Source: Limnomonas spitsbergensis (Eukaryota; Chlorophyta; Chlorophyceae; Chlamydomonadales). From it: a stretch of 64,000 nt of DNA. The stretch is taken from the NCBI GenBank assembly GCA_037349105.1, contig JAYJMM010000037.1, positions 4,340,001 to 4,404,000 on the forward strand, written 5' to 3'. Under the pieces are notes generated by a model. That model saw nothing but the letters and a program-made list of their open reading frames with translations, did not search any database and had not been told where the DNA came from. Shown piece after piece: positions 24,601 to 31,566 of the stretch. How positions within the stretch are numbered: the stretch's first letter is position 1; every line of letters starts with the position of its first letter. The position numbers and the translations under genes are program-made.

Positions 24601-26538
24601 CTAACGCGGGCACCGCAAAAGAGGAGGATGACGAAGAGGACGACCTGGCGCAACAGGAGATGCTGTGGCAGGTGAGAAAGAGGGGTGTCAAAGTTTTGTA
24701 CAGGCACATGCAGTAGGCAATCCTCGTGCAATAGTGTAATCCGCGTGCTCTCAGCACTCAGCAGTATCTTTTTTGTGTGCGGGGCGTGAGGAAGCAGACG
24801 TCCTGTCACAGATGAGGGGCATGCAGGTCTTGTGCCAGGAGATGAGGGAGGCAGGTGAGGGAGGGGTCTGAGGGGCATGAGGCAGTAAATGCTGCGGCAG
24901 GTTTGAGGCATCAGGAGTCGTGAAGTAGCAGGAGGGAACACTGTGGCATGTCTGAGGGGTCTGAGAGGACTGAGTCTGGTAGTTATGAGGTGACATGACT
25001 CTGAGGGCCCCGAAATAGCAAGTCCTCTGGCAGGGGTAAACCACTCTGCTGCCAAGGTGTGTTTTCATACATGTTTTCACACATGCTTTTATATGTGGTT
25101 TCACACCTGTTTTCATACGTGGTTTCACACCTGTTTTCATACGTGGTTTCACACCTGTTTTCATACGTGGTTTCACACCTGTGTGCAGGAGTACGGAGAT
25201 GAGTGGGAGGAGAACCCGGACCTGGCAGATACCTGGGGTATCAGTCGTTCCTTCAAGAGGCAGTTTGGCGAGGGCTTCCAGGTGAGACACATGAGAGGAA
25301 GGGGGGCTCTGAAACCATGGGGGTGGATTTCTAAAACTCGGGAAGGGGAACCCTGAAATCATGGGACAGAAGGGCTCTGAAACCATGAGAGTGGGGCTCT
25401 AAAACCATGAGACAGAAGGGCTCGGAAACAATGGAATGGGGGGATCTGAGGCCTTGGTTATGAGGGCTCTGCAACCATGAGAAATGCAGATCTGAAACCA
25501 AGGATAATGAGTATCTGAAATCATGACAAGGGAGAGATCTGCAACTATGACTAGCAGGGCTCTGAAACATGGCCTGGAAGACTCCTTAGACTCCTGCGTT
25601 GCTTCCCCTCCTTCCTACTCCCCAGGCCTACCTGCGTGGCGACTGGGGCCGGGCCAAGACGTTCCTGGAGCAGTGCCTCATGGCGCGCGTGGACGTTGAC
25701 GGGGAGCCGATGGAGGACCCACCCACACGGGTGCTGTTGACCTACATGGCGGGAAGCAGCTTCGAGGCACCGGCCACGTGGAAGTGAGTGCCGGCATGCT
25801 TGGGAGGGGAATCTAGGTGTGAAATCGGGGATGTGGATTTCTGAAAGGATGATCCGGGAGGTTTGTCAGCGGGCAGGTCAATGACATCACACCTCTGGGC
25901 CATGCTCAAAAGGCTCGGCCGCGTGGGCGCCCGCCTGTCTGGTCGGGAGGAGCGAAGGAACTACCCTTAGGGGTAAAATACGGAAAGATTGTCACCTATT
26001 CAGCTTTGTCCCATATCAAAAGAATGAATGACAAATTATTGGCCGTCAGCATTCTGGGTTTTAGCAGATACTGCTTGCTGAAGGCCCTGCGTTTTAGCCG
26101 ATACTGGTTGCTGAAGGCCCTGCGTTTTAGCAGATACTGCTTGCTGAAGGCCCTGCGTTTTAGCAGATACTGCTTGCTGAAGGCCCTGCGTTTCACGGGA
26201 GATATTTTTTGTGGGTTGATATTTGTTTCTGAAATCTGAATCACCTCCTAAATATTTGTCTTCCCGCTGCTGATAATGTGTGCAGGGTTGAAGGTTCACC
26301 CTAATCCCTGAACCTTCTAACGTCAGACTTGCCTGCTCTCAGGGTTTGGGGCAAGCCCTAAGCCATGCACCCTGCACCCTATTCTCTGAACTCCTAACCT
26401 TGTACCATCCTGTTTGCAGTGTTTGGGGGGAAACCCTAAACCCTATGCTCCAAGCCCTACACCTCAGACCGCGCTTTAAATCCTGCTGCTGCTGCTGCTG
26501 CTGCTCGCAGGGGCTTCCGAGAACTCACTGAGAAGTGA
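7505..26538 (+). CDS. Multi-exon channel-like class III adenylyl cyclase
   Basis: Predicted to make cAMP from ATP at a membrane. I traced 22 exons: 7505-7947, 9541-9683, 10436-10584, 11743-11808, 12440-12677, 13561-13745, 14095-14337, 14803-14897, 15666-15774, 16700-17026, 17416-17518, 17945-18066, 18977-19090, 19570-20661, 20849-21003, 21708-21854, 23533-23630, 23966-24150, 24528-24671, 25189-25281, 25626-25783, 26511-26538. All introns are GT-AG, every junction keeps phase, and the sum (4,437 nt) is divisible by three, giving 1,478 residues with no internal stop. Order: cytosolic N-terminus, S1-S4-like helices, outer loop between two helices, linker, split cyclase domain, acidic tail. Exon 14 could instead end at 20655. 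The start is uncertain because AACAG just before the ATG could be a splice acceptor. The family is known from algae, ciliates and oomycetes. The exact product is inferred. Confidence 0.88.
8207..8578 (+). repeat. 73-bp tandem array in intron 1, alternating subtypes
   Basis: Five units of about 73 bp beginning CTGGGGTTGAGGGTGACGG. The unit ends alternate between GCGCCGTTACCAG and GCGCCTTAACCAG in the order A-B-A-B-A, so the array evolved as a 146-bp dimer. Confidence 0.93.
8676..8747 (+). repeat. Degraded copy of the exon 1 3' edge in intron 1
   Basis: TTCAACAGTGGCAGCTTCTT, CTGAGGGTG and a TGCTCAACC...GGTG end mirror the last 65 bp of exon 1 and its donor (AACAATGGCAGCTTC to CTCAACCACAG|GTG). 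The frame is broken. Confidence 0.75.
9111..9429 (+). repeat. Four copies of the exon 2 acceptor edge in intron 1
   Basis: Before the real acceptor (AG at 9539-9540), AATCCAG or AATGCAG followed by GTACTTCTACGC and about 15 more exon-like bases occurs at 9111, 9203, 9299 and 9391. Each has its own AG and the first 8-10 codon equivalents of exon 2, within a unit of about 93 bp. Confidence 0.9.
9727..10070 (+). repeat. Repeated exon 2 donor motif in intron 2
   Basis: The exon 2 end and donor (GACATGG|GTGCGCG) are echoed at about 9733, 9822, 9868, 9967 and 10055 as CATGGGTG or CGTGGGTG motifs with TGTG or TGCG tails, usually preceded by GGCATGC. Confidence 0.6.
10180..10435 (+). repeat. Tandem copies of the exon 3 acceptor and start in intron 2
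   Basis: Two good copies (10225-10299 and 10322-10400) and one degraded copy (about 10180-10207) precede the real exon 3. Each good copy has CTGACCCACGCAG, then GCTGGCTTCACTCGTCCGCC and CTTCTACT.CTGGCTGGACA. The first copy ends CTGGACAG|GTGTAT, which looks like a donor. Confidence 0.9.
10571..11131 (+). repeat. Thirteen copies of the exon 3 donor edge in intron 3
   Basis: Units of about 45 bp containing CTGGAGGGCCAG|GTGGGGTTT, beginning with the true exon 3 end at 10584 and continuing to 11131. The rest of each unit is TTAGGG-like (GGGTTCAGGGTTTAGCACC). Nearly every unit keeps a usable-looking 5' splice site. Confidence 0.95.
12236..12308. repeat. Perfect 31-bp inverted repeat (hairpin) in intron 4
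   Basis: The left arm 12236-12266 and right arm 12278-12308 are exact reverse complements (TTCTGCATGCATGCATG, then TTGGGTGACTAGAG), with an 11-nt loop. The transcript could fold into a 31-bp hairpin. Confidence 0.97.
12678..13560. other. Cyclase intron 5
   Basis: GT-AG intron with a long pyrimidine-rich 3' part (13200-13560). Open frames inside it reflect that composition. No repeats as clear as those in the neighbouring introns. Confidence 0.6.
13561..17026 (+). CDS. Cyclase exons 6-10: two-helix module with outer loop, HAMP-like segment and linker
   Basis: Exon 6 begins with a helix (VVVGVLLMVLILPGLDV). It leads into about 125 residues spread over exons 6-7, with aromatic residues, two cysteines (SDCNP and SNCLFW) and NxT/NxS sites, consistent with an outside-facing sensor loop. 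Exon 8 supplies the return helix (IFLILLFAVGAYFL). The PIERM motif in exon 9 (RPIERMVQIVQSMADNPL) resembles the segment after the last helix in HAMP-bearing receptors and channel-cyclases. Exon 10 is a GC-rich, Arg/Ser/Gly linker with WFRRHLP and two Trp-rich helices. There is no GYG-type filter, so this is unlikely to be an ion pore. No ligand can be assigned. Confidence 0.75.
13868..13925 (-). repeat. Dispersed repeat family A copy in intron 6
   Basis: Reads as the reverse complement of the family core: CACTTCTGGGCCCTGCTAA, then AAAGGCTCAGCCGCATGGG and ATCCAACTGTC. Confidence 0.75.
14973..15270 (+). repeat. Three copies of the exon 8 donor edge in intron 8
   Basis: The exon 8 end (TACTTCCTGAACCACGACAC, CAGCTGGTGCTCAG|GTAC) is repeated at about 14977, 15104 and 15225 with CACCACGACACAA-type changes, each followed by CCCAG|GTG. 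The two later units are about 120 bp and nearly identical to each other. Confidence 0.93.
15775..15830 (+). repeat. 28-bp direct duplication starting at the intron 9 donor
   Basis: GTGAGAGGGGCATTCCATG at 15775 and GTGAGAGGGGCAGTCCATG at 15803 are adjacent 28-bp units, so two identical GTGAGA sites lie side by side. The first is used in my model. Confidence 0.85.
15838..15913 (+). repeat. Stray units of the 43-bp minisatellite in intron 9
   Basis: GCAGTACAATCCGGCTGAAC and CTGTGCCGTAT match the 43-bp unit that forms the large array in intron 16. A more degraded unit lies just before it. Confidence 0.8.
17416..19090 (+). CDS. Cyclase exons 11-13: first half of the class III catalytic domain
   Basis: Exon 11 gives a conserved lead (LQKIGALLAVGFGDAG) and exon 12 continues with AEIIAENIRKKGDLNPMVPG, then FGFCDIRRFTDATE, in which the first metal-binding Asp sits in CDIRRFT. 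Exon 13 contains NKNIGDAFLLV with the second metal Asp. The Lys three residues before that Gly-Asp pair sits at the position that selects the purine base (Lys in adenylyl, Glu in guanylyl cyclases), which favours ATP. The exon 12/intron 12 boundary is the seed of an 80-bp tandem array. Confidence 0.87.
17580..17835 (+). repeat. Three copies of the exon 11 donor edge in intron 11
   Basis: The exon 11 end (ATTGGTGCACTGCTGGCTG, GGCTTTGGGGATGCTG|GTGAGG) recurs at about 17586, 17691 and 17788 as GATCGGCGCT.TGCTGGCT or GAAAGGCGCTCTGCTGGCT, then GGCTTTGGG.ATACTG|GT. Spacing is about 100-110 bp. Confidence 0.92.
18039..18480 (+). repeat. 80-bp tandem array built on the exon 12 end and donor
   Basis: Six copies start at 18039, 18119, 18199, 18279, 18359 and 18439. 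Each opens CATCCGCCGCTTCACT and reaches GATGCCACTGAG|GTGTGTG; the last copy has one base change (ACTAATGCC). The first copy is the real exon end coding for DIRRFTDATE. The first five units are almost identical, so the expansion is recent. Confidence 0.97.
18660..18850 (+). repeat. Dispersed repeat family S copy in intron 12
   Basis: TTTCAGCTACAGTTCAGCTACT, here split, is followed by GCAGCAAGGCCTGGCGCATGG. This matches the family whose better copies lie at 32.6-36.3 kb. Confidence 0.55.
19060..19380 (+). repeat. Two degraded copies of the exon 13 donor edge in intron 13
   Basis: The exon 13 end (GGTGCTGCAAATAAGAATATC, split; GCGTTCCTTCTG|GTGGGTGGCAGG) is echoed at about 19169 (GGTGCTGCAAGTAAGAACATC) and 19325 (GCTGCCGCGAAGAACCTTG), each followed by CTTCTGGTGG- or GCTCTTGGCTGG-type ends. 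TTCAGCTAC motifs lie between them. Confidence 0.75.
19570..21003 (+). CDS. Cyclase exons 14-15: long insert inside the catalytic domain
   Basis: Exon 14 opens with VWKFPRGFDMADLSEDP, continuing the catalytic strand. It then runs for about 350 residues of Ser, Gly, Pro, Thr and Glu-rich sequence without recognisable motifs. Exon 15 adds a basic/acidic stretch (RRALRKVEEEGWVEDHSEV). Together with the first third of exon 16 they place about 430 residues between GDAFLLVWK and VVELVADNAL, in the loop where this family carries variable inserts. The insert is continuous with the frame on both sides, so it is not a frameshift artefact. It probably loops out of the fold and could bear regulatory phosphorylation. 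That role is inference. Confidence 0.75.
20695..20848 (+). repeat. Interstitial CCCTAAA-like repeats in intron 14
   Basis: Degenerate ACCCTGAAACCC / TTAAACCCT units, telomere-like in form but irregular and in the middle of a gene. The mirror form (TTTAGGGTTCAGGG) is common in other introns. Confidence 0.7.
21105..21350 (+). repeat. Copies of the exon 15 donor edge in intron 15
   Basis: The exon 15 end (AGGATGCTCGGAGGAGAGAG, GAGGCGCTACG|GTGAG) is echoed at about 21109 (GGATGCTCGAAGGAGAGGG), 21212 (GATGCTTGAAGGAGGGAGGC) and 21325 (GGGAGGCGTTACGGAGT). Confidence 0.8.
21708..24150 (+). CDS. Cyclase exons 16-18: second half of the catalytic domain
   Basis: Exon 16 carries VVELVADNALAAFIVTHVAL, exon 17 MPGFKVAMGYGLHVGWAIEG, and exon 18 SEFKIDASYLSPNVNMAARL. 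The N and R of NMAAR fit the transition-state Asn and Arg of class III cyclases. The Ser in ASYLSPNVN occupies the second base-selecting position, which is Asp in mammalian adenylyl cyclases, Thr or Ser in many other adenylyl cyclases and Cys in guanylyl cyclases. All catalytic residues I can check are present. The exon 16/intron 16 edge is repeated in the intron. Confidence 0.87.
21941..22210 (+). repeat. Copies of the exon 16 donor edge in intron 16
   Basis: The exon 16 segment CTGGCGGCCTTCATCGTG recurs at about 21942, 21985 and 22149. The second and third continue into the part of the exon that encodes AAGAGG, and the second ends GTGCGGTAAG. Confidence 0.85.
22365..23415 (+). repeat. 43-bp minisatellite (about 24 units) in intron 16
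   Basis: Unit: CTCGTTACCTTGGCAGTAC, then AATCCGGCTCAACCTGTG and CCGTAT. Because 43 is not a multiple of three, all three plus frames cycle through the same translation, and none meets a stop for most of the array. That produces long overlapping open frames. Variants (TGCG for TGTG, GGTTC for AGTAC) are spread through the array. Confidence 0.97.
23655..23820 (+). repeat. Degenerate GGTTCAGGGTGAAGACAGGTTTAG repeats in intron 17, unit split here
   Basis: About six units of 22-28 bp with the common words TTCAGGGT and ACAGGTTTAG, irregular in length. Confidence 0.8.
24151..24375 (+). repeat. Exon 18 donor-edge echo and CATGAGTGATGTGTGAC repeats in intron 18
   Basis: GTCAAGGGCAGCGAG|GTGCG (exon end) is echoed at about 24242 as GTCAAGGGCAGTGACGTGAG. 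Several 15-25 bp units with GACATGAGTGAT follow. Confidence 0.65.
24528..26538 (+). CDS. Cyclase exons 19-22: C-terminal tail
   Basis: Exon 19 gives VPMGLFTYDISLDQVPQP, a usual continuation after the cyclase fold, then an acidic patch (EEDDEEDDLAQQE). Exon 20 (EYGDEWEENPDLADTWGISR) and exon 21 (AYLRGDWGRAKTFLEQCL) form a conserved tail. Exon 22 is only 28 nt and ends GFRELTEK-stop at 26536-26538. The exon 22 acceptor follows a short CTG run at 26481-26503. The tail matches the ending known for the protist channel-cyclase family, so the gene looks complete at its 3' end. Confidence 0.85.
25058..25188 (+). repeat. Short tandem repeat ending at the exon 20 acceptor
   Basis: About five units of roughly 22 bp (CATACGTGGTTTCACACCTG). 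The last unit runs directly into the true acceptor, TTCACACCTGTGTGCAG|GAG. Confidence 0.88.
25879..25943 (-). repeat. Dispersed repeat family A copy in intron 21
   Basis: GTCAATGACATCACACCTCT, GGGCCATGCTCAAAAGGCTC, GGCCGCGTGGGCGCCC: a well kept reverse-orientation copy. Confidence 0.9.
26052..26195 (+). repeat. 33-bp tandem array (four units) in intron 21
   Basis: Unit TTTTAGCAGATACTGCTTGC, TGAAGGCCCTGCG. Because 33 is a multiple of three, both strands show repetitive open frames, which are not genes. Confidence 0.95.
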
Positions 26539-27717
26539 CGAGATATCTGCATCAGGATTCGAATGCTCTGCTTCAAGGATCCGAAACCAGGTTCAAGAAC
26601 ACGAAATCAGCCTCCACAAAGCGAATCATTCTTCAATAATCTGCCTGAAAGCCATTGGTGTGTACAGTACGGCCATTTTTGCTAGCAGCTACAGTGGGGT
26701 CCTGCTTCAACATGATCAGCCACTGACAATTCTTTGATTTTTACAGTCCGGCAGAGCATTTGGATGCAAGAACTGTCTACTGGTGTGACCACATTAGCAT
26801 GTGTGTTCGAGGTTGTCAAATTGTAGGGTAGGGTTGTGCTTAACCCTGTAGTACAATACAGCAGGTTATTTGACTGCCTTGCGCATGGGAAAGGTCTTGC
26901 AAACTAGTCCAGTCGCGTCAGCACGCTTGCCACGGCCGGTTGCAATGCACATGCTGTGTAAGGTCAACACAATTGTTAGTAATGGTTTATTTCCAAAAAA
27001 CTGACGTAAATTAATTTCATGACAAACAGTTATTTGGCGACCATGAAGGTTTATGGGACGTGACAACTTGCACTTCAAAACTGCCCTATTGATTTGTCAG
27101 TCATTAACAAACCAAACATGAGGCATTCATGCTACTGAGCCCTCTTTGAGCAGGTTCCAGAGGTGTAACGTCAGTGACATGCACCAACAAACCAGGCCAG
27201 TCGCTTCAGTTTCTCTTAATGACGTTACCCCTCCGGGCCATGCTTCACTTTATTTCCATGAGCAGTTAAAGTGAACGTGACGTCTTAGATAACAGCCGCA
27301 AGTAAGCCTGTCCCATCTTCGCCGAGCCGTTTTTAGCATGGCCCAGAGCGGCCGCTGCACTGGCATTACCCTGTGCTCCGAATCGCTGAAGTTTCCCTGG
27401 GCTGTGACAAGTGCCAGTTTAAGCGCAGCGATAATGATAAGTAGGGTTCTAGATGGTTTGAGGCCCATGGTTTCCAGTTTTGCTAAAACGCATAAGTGAA
27501 GGTGTATTTCAATACACGCAATGATACCCATGAAAAGCAACTGAGTGGAAATCCAAACAAAAATTAGATCCTCCCATTTGACATCAACGAATCGATGAAA
27601 AATGACTGGGCAAATTAGGGACGGGGGAACGGCTTTCAGGAAACAACAACGGGGGGAGGGGGAGGGATCCCCTCCCACAAATTGCAGAGCCATGGGTGAT
27701 GAGGGTTGCACATGGGT
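26539..27717. other. Space between the cyclase gene and the coiled-coil gene
   Basis: Holds the cyclase 3' UTR and, at 27132-27250, two partial family A cores in opposite orientation (AGAGGTGTAACGTCAGTGAC, then AATGACGTTACCCCTCCGGG). The minus frame 27711-27250 is open but I recognise nothing in it. Confidence 0.5.
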
Positions 27718-28737
27718 TTAGCACCCCTCAAGGGACTCGCCCAGCTTCGCTGCCTCGGCATTTGCACGCAACAGCTGCTGCCCGAGGTCCAGCTCCCGCT
27801 TTTTGGATGTCAATCGCTCACTGTCAACAGTCACCAGCGCTGCAACAGTCGCCTCGTGTGCAGCAGCCAGCGCGGCCCTTGATGCCTCCTGAGTAGCAGA
27901 CAGCTCGGAAGCTGCCGTCGCCTTGGCCACAGCCAGCTCAGCAGATGCAGCCATCTTGAACATTTCTGTGGCCTGGTCAGCGGCACATGCCTTTGCCTTT
28001 TCCTGCTCCAGCTTCTCTTCAAGGCGGGTTGCCTCCTCAACCTGCCTCCTGATCTGTGTCACCACGACCGGATCAGGTGCAGGTGCAGATGTCTGTGTTG
28101 ACATCGCCCGTGTCTGTGGCAATGCCCTGCGCAAAGAAGCAGTGGAAACGCTTGCATTCAGTACAATCTAAAACTTCAAGTGCATGAGTGTCTGAGCCAT
28201 TATGCAACGCTTGTAGTGTAACAGCATGAGGCGATTGCACATCTGTCATTAGCGAATGCGCGCACCATAGCAACTTTCTTGATGGTCATACCATACCTTG
28301 AGATGACTGGCTTGATGGGCTGCCCACCCTCCCTGTGCATATGGACATCATGCCACAGCTCGTGGTAACGCATGTTGCAGGATTCTACCATCTGCTCAAG
28401 ATGCTGCTTCTCAAATTCAACATGCACAAGTCGCTCGCCCACCACGCTCACTTGATGCTAGGCGCTTTTCCTCTGTGTGGTAACAGGATAAGAGATGAAT
28501 CAGTCCGCAGTCCGACACATCAAAGCAGTCAGCTACGATACTCAATAACTCAAGGGCTGGTTCCAGTCAGGAGGACCCCCTGGCCTGGTTTCACTCACCT
28601 CTGCATCCGACTCCGCCACAATCCGCCTCAATGACTTGATGTTCAAAGCAGCCGTTCATTCGTGGCCACGCTCTTGCGCAACTCCTCCTTAATCTCGCTG
28701 CACTGGGCAGACAGGCGAGATACTGTCACGACGGCTG
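27718..28737 (-). CDS. Coiled-coil protein gene, 3' part only (5'-truncated)
   Basis: Three exons on the minus strand: 28737-28599, 28457-28297 and 28126-27718. All junctions are GT-AG and the exon 2/3 join keeps phase (VISR then ALPQTR). The protein is heptad-like: RLSAQCSEIKEELRKS, LVHVEFEKQHLEQMVES, RRQVEEATRLEEKLEQEKAK, then a long Ala-rich helix. The first exon has an apparent one-base deletion near 28646 that breaks the frame. It is cut upstream at about 28740 by a repeat also seen at 39857-39899 (GACTGCACCGTG.GTTTGAC), and a transposon follows. I cannot assign a function. It may be a pseudogene. Confidence 0.55.
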
Positions 28738-28820
28738 ACTGCACCGTGTGTTTGACTGCGCCAACTGCTTTTTCGGTTGGAAGTTATGTGTGAACCTGAA
28801 CAAGTGTGTTTGCCGTCTTA

Positions 28821-29374
28821 CAGCACGTTTCTGATTGGACCCCGGAAACTTTCCGGGGTGTTTCCGGTGTGTTTTGAGCTGAAACACTGGACCCCGGAAA
28901 ATCTCCGGAGCCTTTAGACCACCAAGAGTCGTACAGTACGTCTCTTGTTTTTCCGGGGAGCCCCCCCCCCTCCCCGGAAATTCCAAAGACCCCGGAGAGT
29001 TTTCAGGCCTTCGAATAGCTTTTGTTTATAAATATGAATCGCCGCATTTTTCTTCCCATGAACTTATCGGGCGGTAGTGATGGGGGCGGCCCTGCAGAAA
29101 GGCCGCGGGCCGCCTCGGCCTTGGTCACTCCGCGAGCGAATCATCCCTATCATCATCATTATCATCAGCAGAAGAAGCAGAAGCAGCAGCAACAGCGCAG
29201 ATAACATATAGGCACACATATCGCAGTAAACCCTGAACCACGCAAGATTACGCGGCCTCACGTTCCGGTGTGTGGCTCCGGGGTGTTTGCAGAAACACCC
29301 TCCCCGGAAATCTCCCGAAGACCAGAAGACCGTCGTACACGTTTGTTCCGGGGTCCTCAATCGGAAACGTGCTG
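28821..29374. mobile_element. Short TIR DNA transposon (MITE), family M copy 1
   Basis: The ends are inverted: CAGCACGTTTCTGATTG on the left and CAATCGGAAACGTGCTG on the right. The 3-bp flanking duplication is TTA (28818-28820 and 29375-29377). Inside are several CCGGGG/CCCCGG subterminal motifs and no transposase. A second member (51106-51645) shares the ends, the internal landmarks (CAGGCCTTCGAAT, TATCGGGC, AAAGGCCGCG) and a 3-bp TGA duplication. A TNA-type 3-bp duplication points towards PIF/Harbinger- or CACTA-like transposases, but the superfamily is unproven. Confidence 0.85.
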
Positions 29375-29377
29375 TTA

Positions 29378-30107
29378 GGGGATCCCGAACTGGGCCCTTT
29401 ACTTTTTCTTTCTTACTTGATTTCACGGCCTTCAATAGACTCTTAACGTTTCCAGCTATTGTTCTTGAATATCGATCTGCAAGTTAATCGTCAATCAAAG
29501 TCTTACTAAGGGGAAACTGGCAGAGCAGCTAGGCCAACAGCGACCCTATAAGCATCAACAAGTCTCCTGATACGAAGCTGGCAGAGCATCTAGGCCAACA
29601 GTCGACTATTTGCAGCAATTGGAGTTATTCCTGCCTCTTAACAAGGCATATCTCCAGCCCTAAAGCTGGATATTACCACCAACCAACCATCACATCTCCA
29701 CTACAAAGCCTTTCATGTGGCTAAGTCGACCATCTGATTTATCAGAGATATCTTCAGTCATCAGAAGTTGCCAAGCAAGCGACTCATCACAGCAGATCAA
29801 CGGCCACATTCGCCCAAGATCGTCCCAGGAAGCCAGTCTAGAAGTACCTCAGGAGTCGAGGCTTTACGGAATCCTGTCAACAGTATCGAAGAAGTCCAGG
29901 TGAAGTCTCAAGAGCTACGTTATCACCTGTTATCGAGCTGAGTTCACTAAGTTACAGCAGTGGATCGAGAGGCTCCTACTACAACCTTTGTAAGAGTTTA
30001 TTAGTACTTGTTTAAGAAAGAAAAAGTCCGATTAGTCGCACCTCTAATCGACTGTAGCGGAAATCGTTCGTGCCAAGAGCGATAAAAGGGTGAAGGGGGG
30101 AAGCCAA
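29378..30107 (+). other. Probable leader of a decayed retroelement
   Basis: No gene. It contains a diverged direct repeat (GGCAGAGCAGCTAGGCCAAC at 29519; GGCAGAGCATCTAGGCCAAC at 29579) and runs into an ATG at 30108 that starts the gag-like remnant. I found no matching LTR downstream, so the element type is open. Confidence 0.35.
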
Positions 30108-31566
30108 ATGGCTGATAAGGATCCCCAAGTTGCTAAAGAGGCTGATAAGGACAGCATTGCTACCCGAACAAGGGGACCCACAGCAGCCAAAGCTGCTTCA
30201 TCAGCTGATCAAGGTGCATCATCTAGCTCTGCAGTTCGTTCTGCCTGTGAAAGCCAATAGTGCATGGGATCTGATGTATGCCAAGGCTGGAGACAATGAA
30301 AGGGTGTTGCTGGACAAGCTAGCGAGCAAGCATGCCGCAGTGAAGCTTGCGATGAATACTATTTCGGATAACCTTCCTCCAGAGCAGTATAAGGCAGAGT
30401 TTGCCAAGATCACCAAGTTGGAGGATGAACGAAAGGCTATTATCAATCACTCAGGGATTGATCGAGTCACCAAAAAAAGTGGATATGGCTTTCACGAACA
30501 ACGCAACTGCAGAGCAAGTGATGTGGCCAATCAGCAACCCTGTGTTTGATCACTTCAGTAATCAACATACCAGATTACGTCTTCTGGGACGCCTTCTAAG
30601 GTGACGCAAGTTACTCGGCGTGCAGAACAGAGTGTTGTAACTGATGTTGAGGATGGCTCTCAGTCAGGGTCTGCTACATGAGTAGCCGCGCCCCAGCGAG
30701 CACCTGAAATGTCCCCTGTTGTGCACGTTTAAATGCCTTCTGCGGTGCACGAGCCCATGGCTCAGCATGCACCAGTGCATGTGCCCGTTGTTGAGACTGT
30801 CGCCTCTGTCCCTCCTCCCAATGCTGCGCCTATTCAGAGTGCATATGTAAGGAGAGAAGGTCACGGTGTGGAATCTGGATCATCATACCCTCCACCTTCG
30901 CCTCCACCGCAAGTCCCTTCCAGGTCGTCTGGACCCGTGCACACCGCACCTGTCTACCCACAGTCTGGACGCTACGAAGACTCAGTGCCTCGTATGCAAG
31001 GTTTGGCGTCCGTATCGGAAGAGCCGGAAGGTAATGGGTCTGGGGGAAGCACTGGTGATGATGTCACCGCTGGAGAACCTCAAGTACAAGGTAACCGCTT
31101 CATGGGACCTGCTGCATCACAGTGTTTTCATACGGCCGTAGGCACTGAGCATTCCAATTGGAACTCTCCATTTATTCAAGGTATGGATGGTTCTGGTCAG
31201 GATAGCTTCAGGGTTAGAGCAGCTCGGGATAGAGCGGCTCTCGCCCAGAGACTGCTGCTGGAACATGATCGCCAGCAGCAAGGTGAGGAGGCAGCAAGGA
31301 ACGATGCGATGATCGCTGAGCCGCTGAGGGCAGTTACCAGAGAAGTGAAAATAAATATCCCGTGCCTATATGGGATGCATTAGGAAAGGGGCAGTACATG
31401 GAGCATTGGAGGACCTTGCTTGCCAACCCGTACTATAGCGAAGTACCCCTCACCGCCTTCAACACGGCAACCAAGAAGACAAAGGAAGCCTACGCCCACA
31501 CCAAACTAGCCACGGCTGCCAGCCATTTGACGGGTGGGTCACTCGCCTCAATCCTACTGTTGCAAT
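30108..31566 (+). pseudogene. Decayed gag-like reading frame
   Basis: The ATG at 30108 opens MADKDPQVAKEADKDSIATR, closed by a stop after about 50 codons. A second frame (WDLMYAKAGDNERVLLDKL onward, 30130-30549) continues the sense, then a third (30733-31383), rich in Pro, Ser and Gly with a Gln/Arg helix (RDRAALAQRLLLEHDRQQQ), then HWRTLLANPYYSEVPLTAF in 31362-31568. The switches between frames suggest several small indels in one ancestral gag-type protein. There is no zinc knuckle, protease or reverse transcriptase, so gag is an inference from context and composition. Confidence 0.4.
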
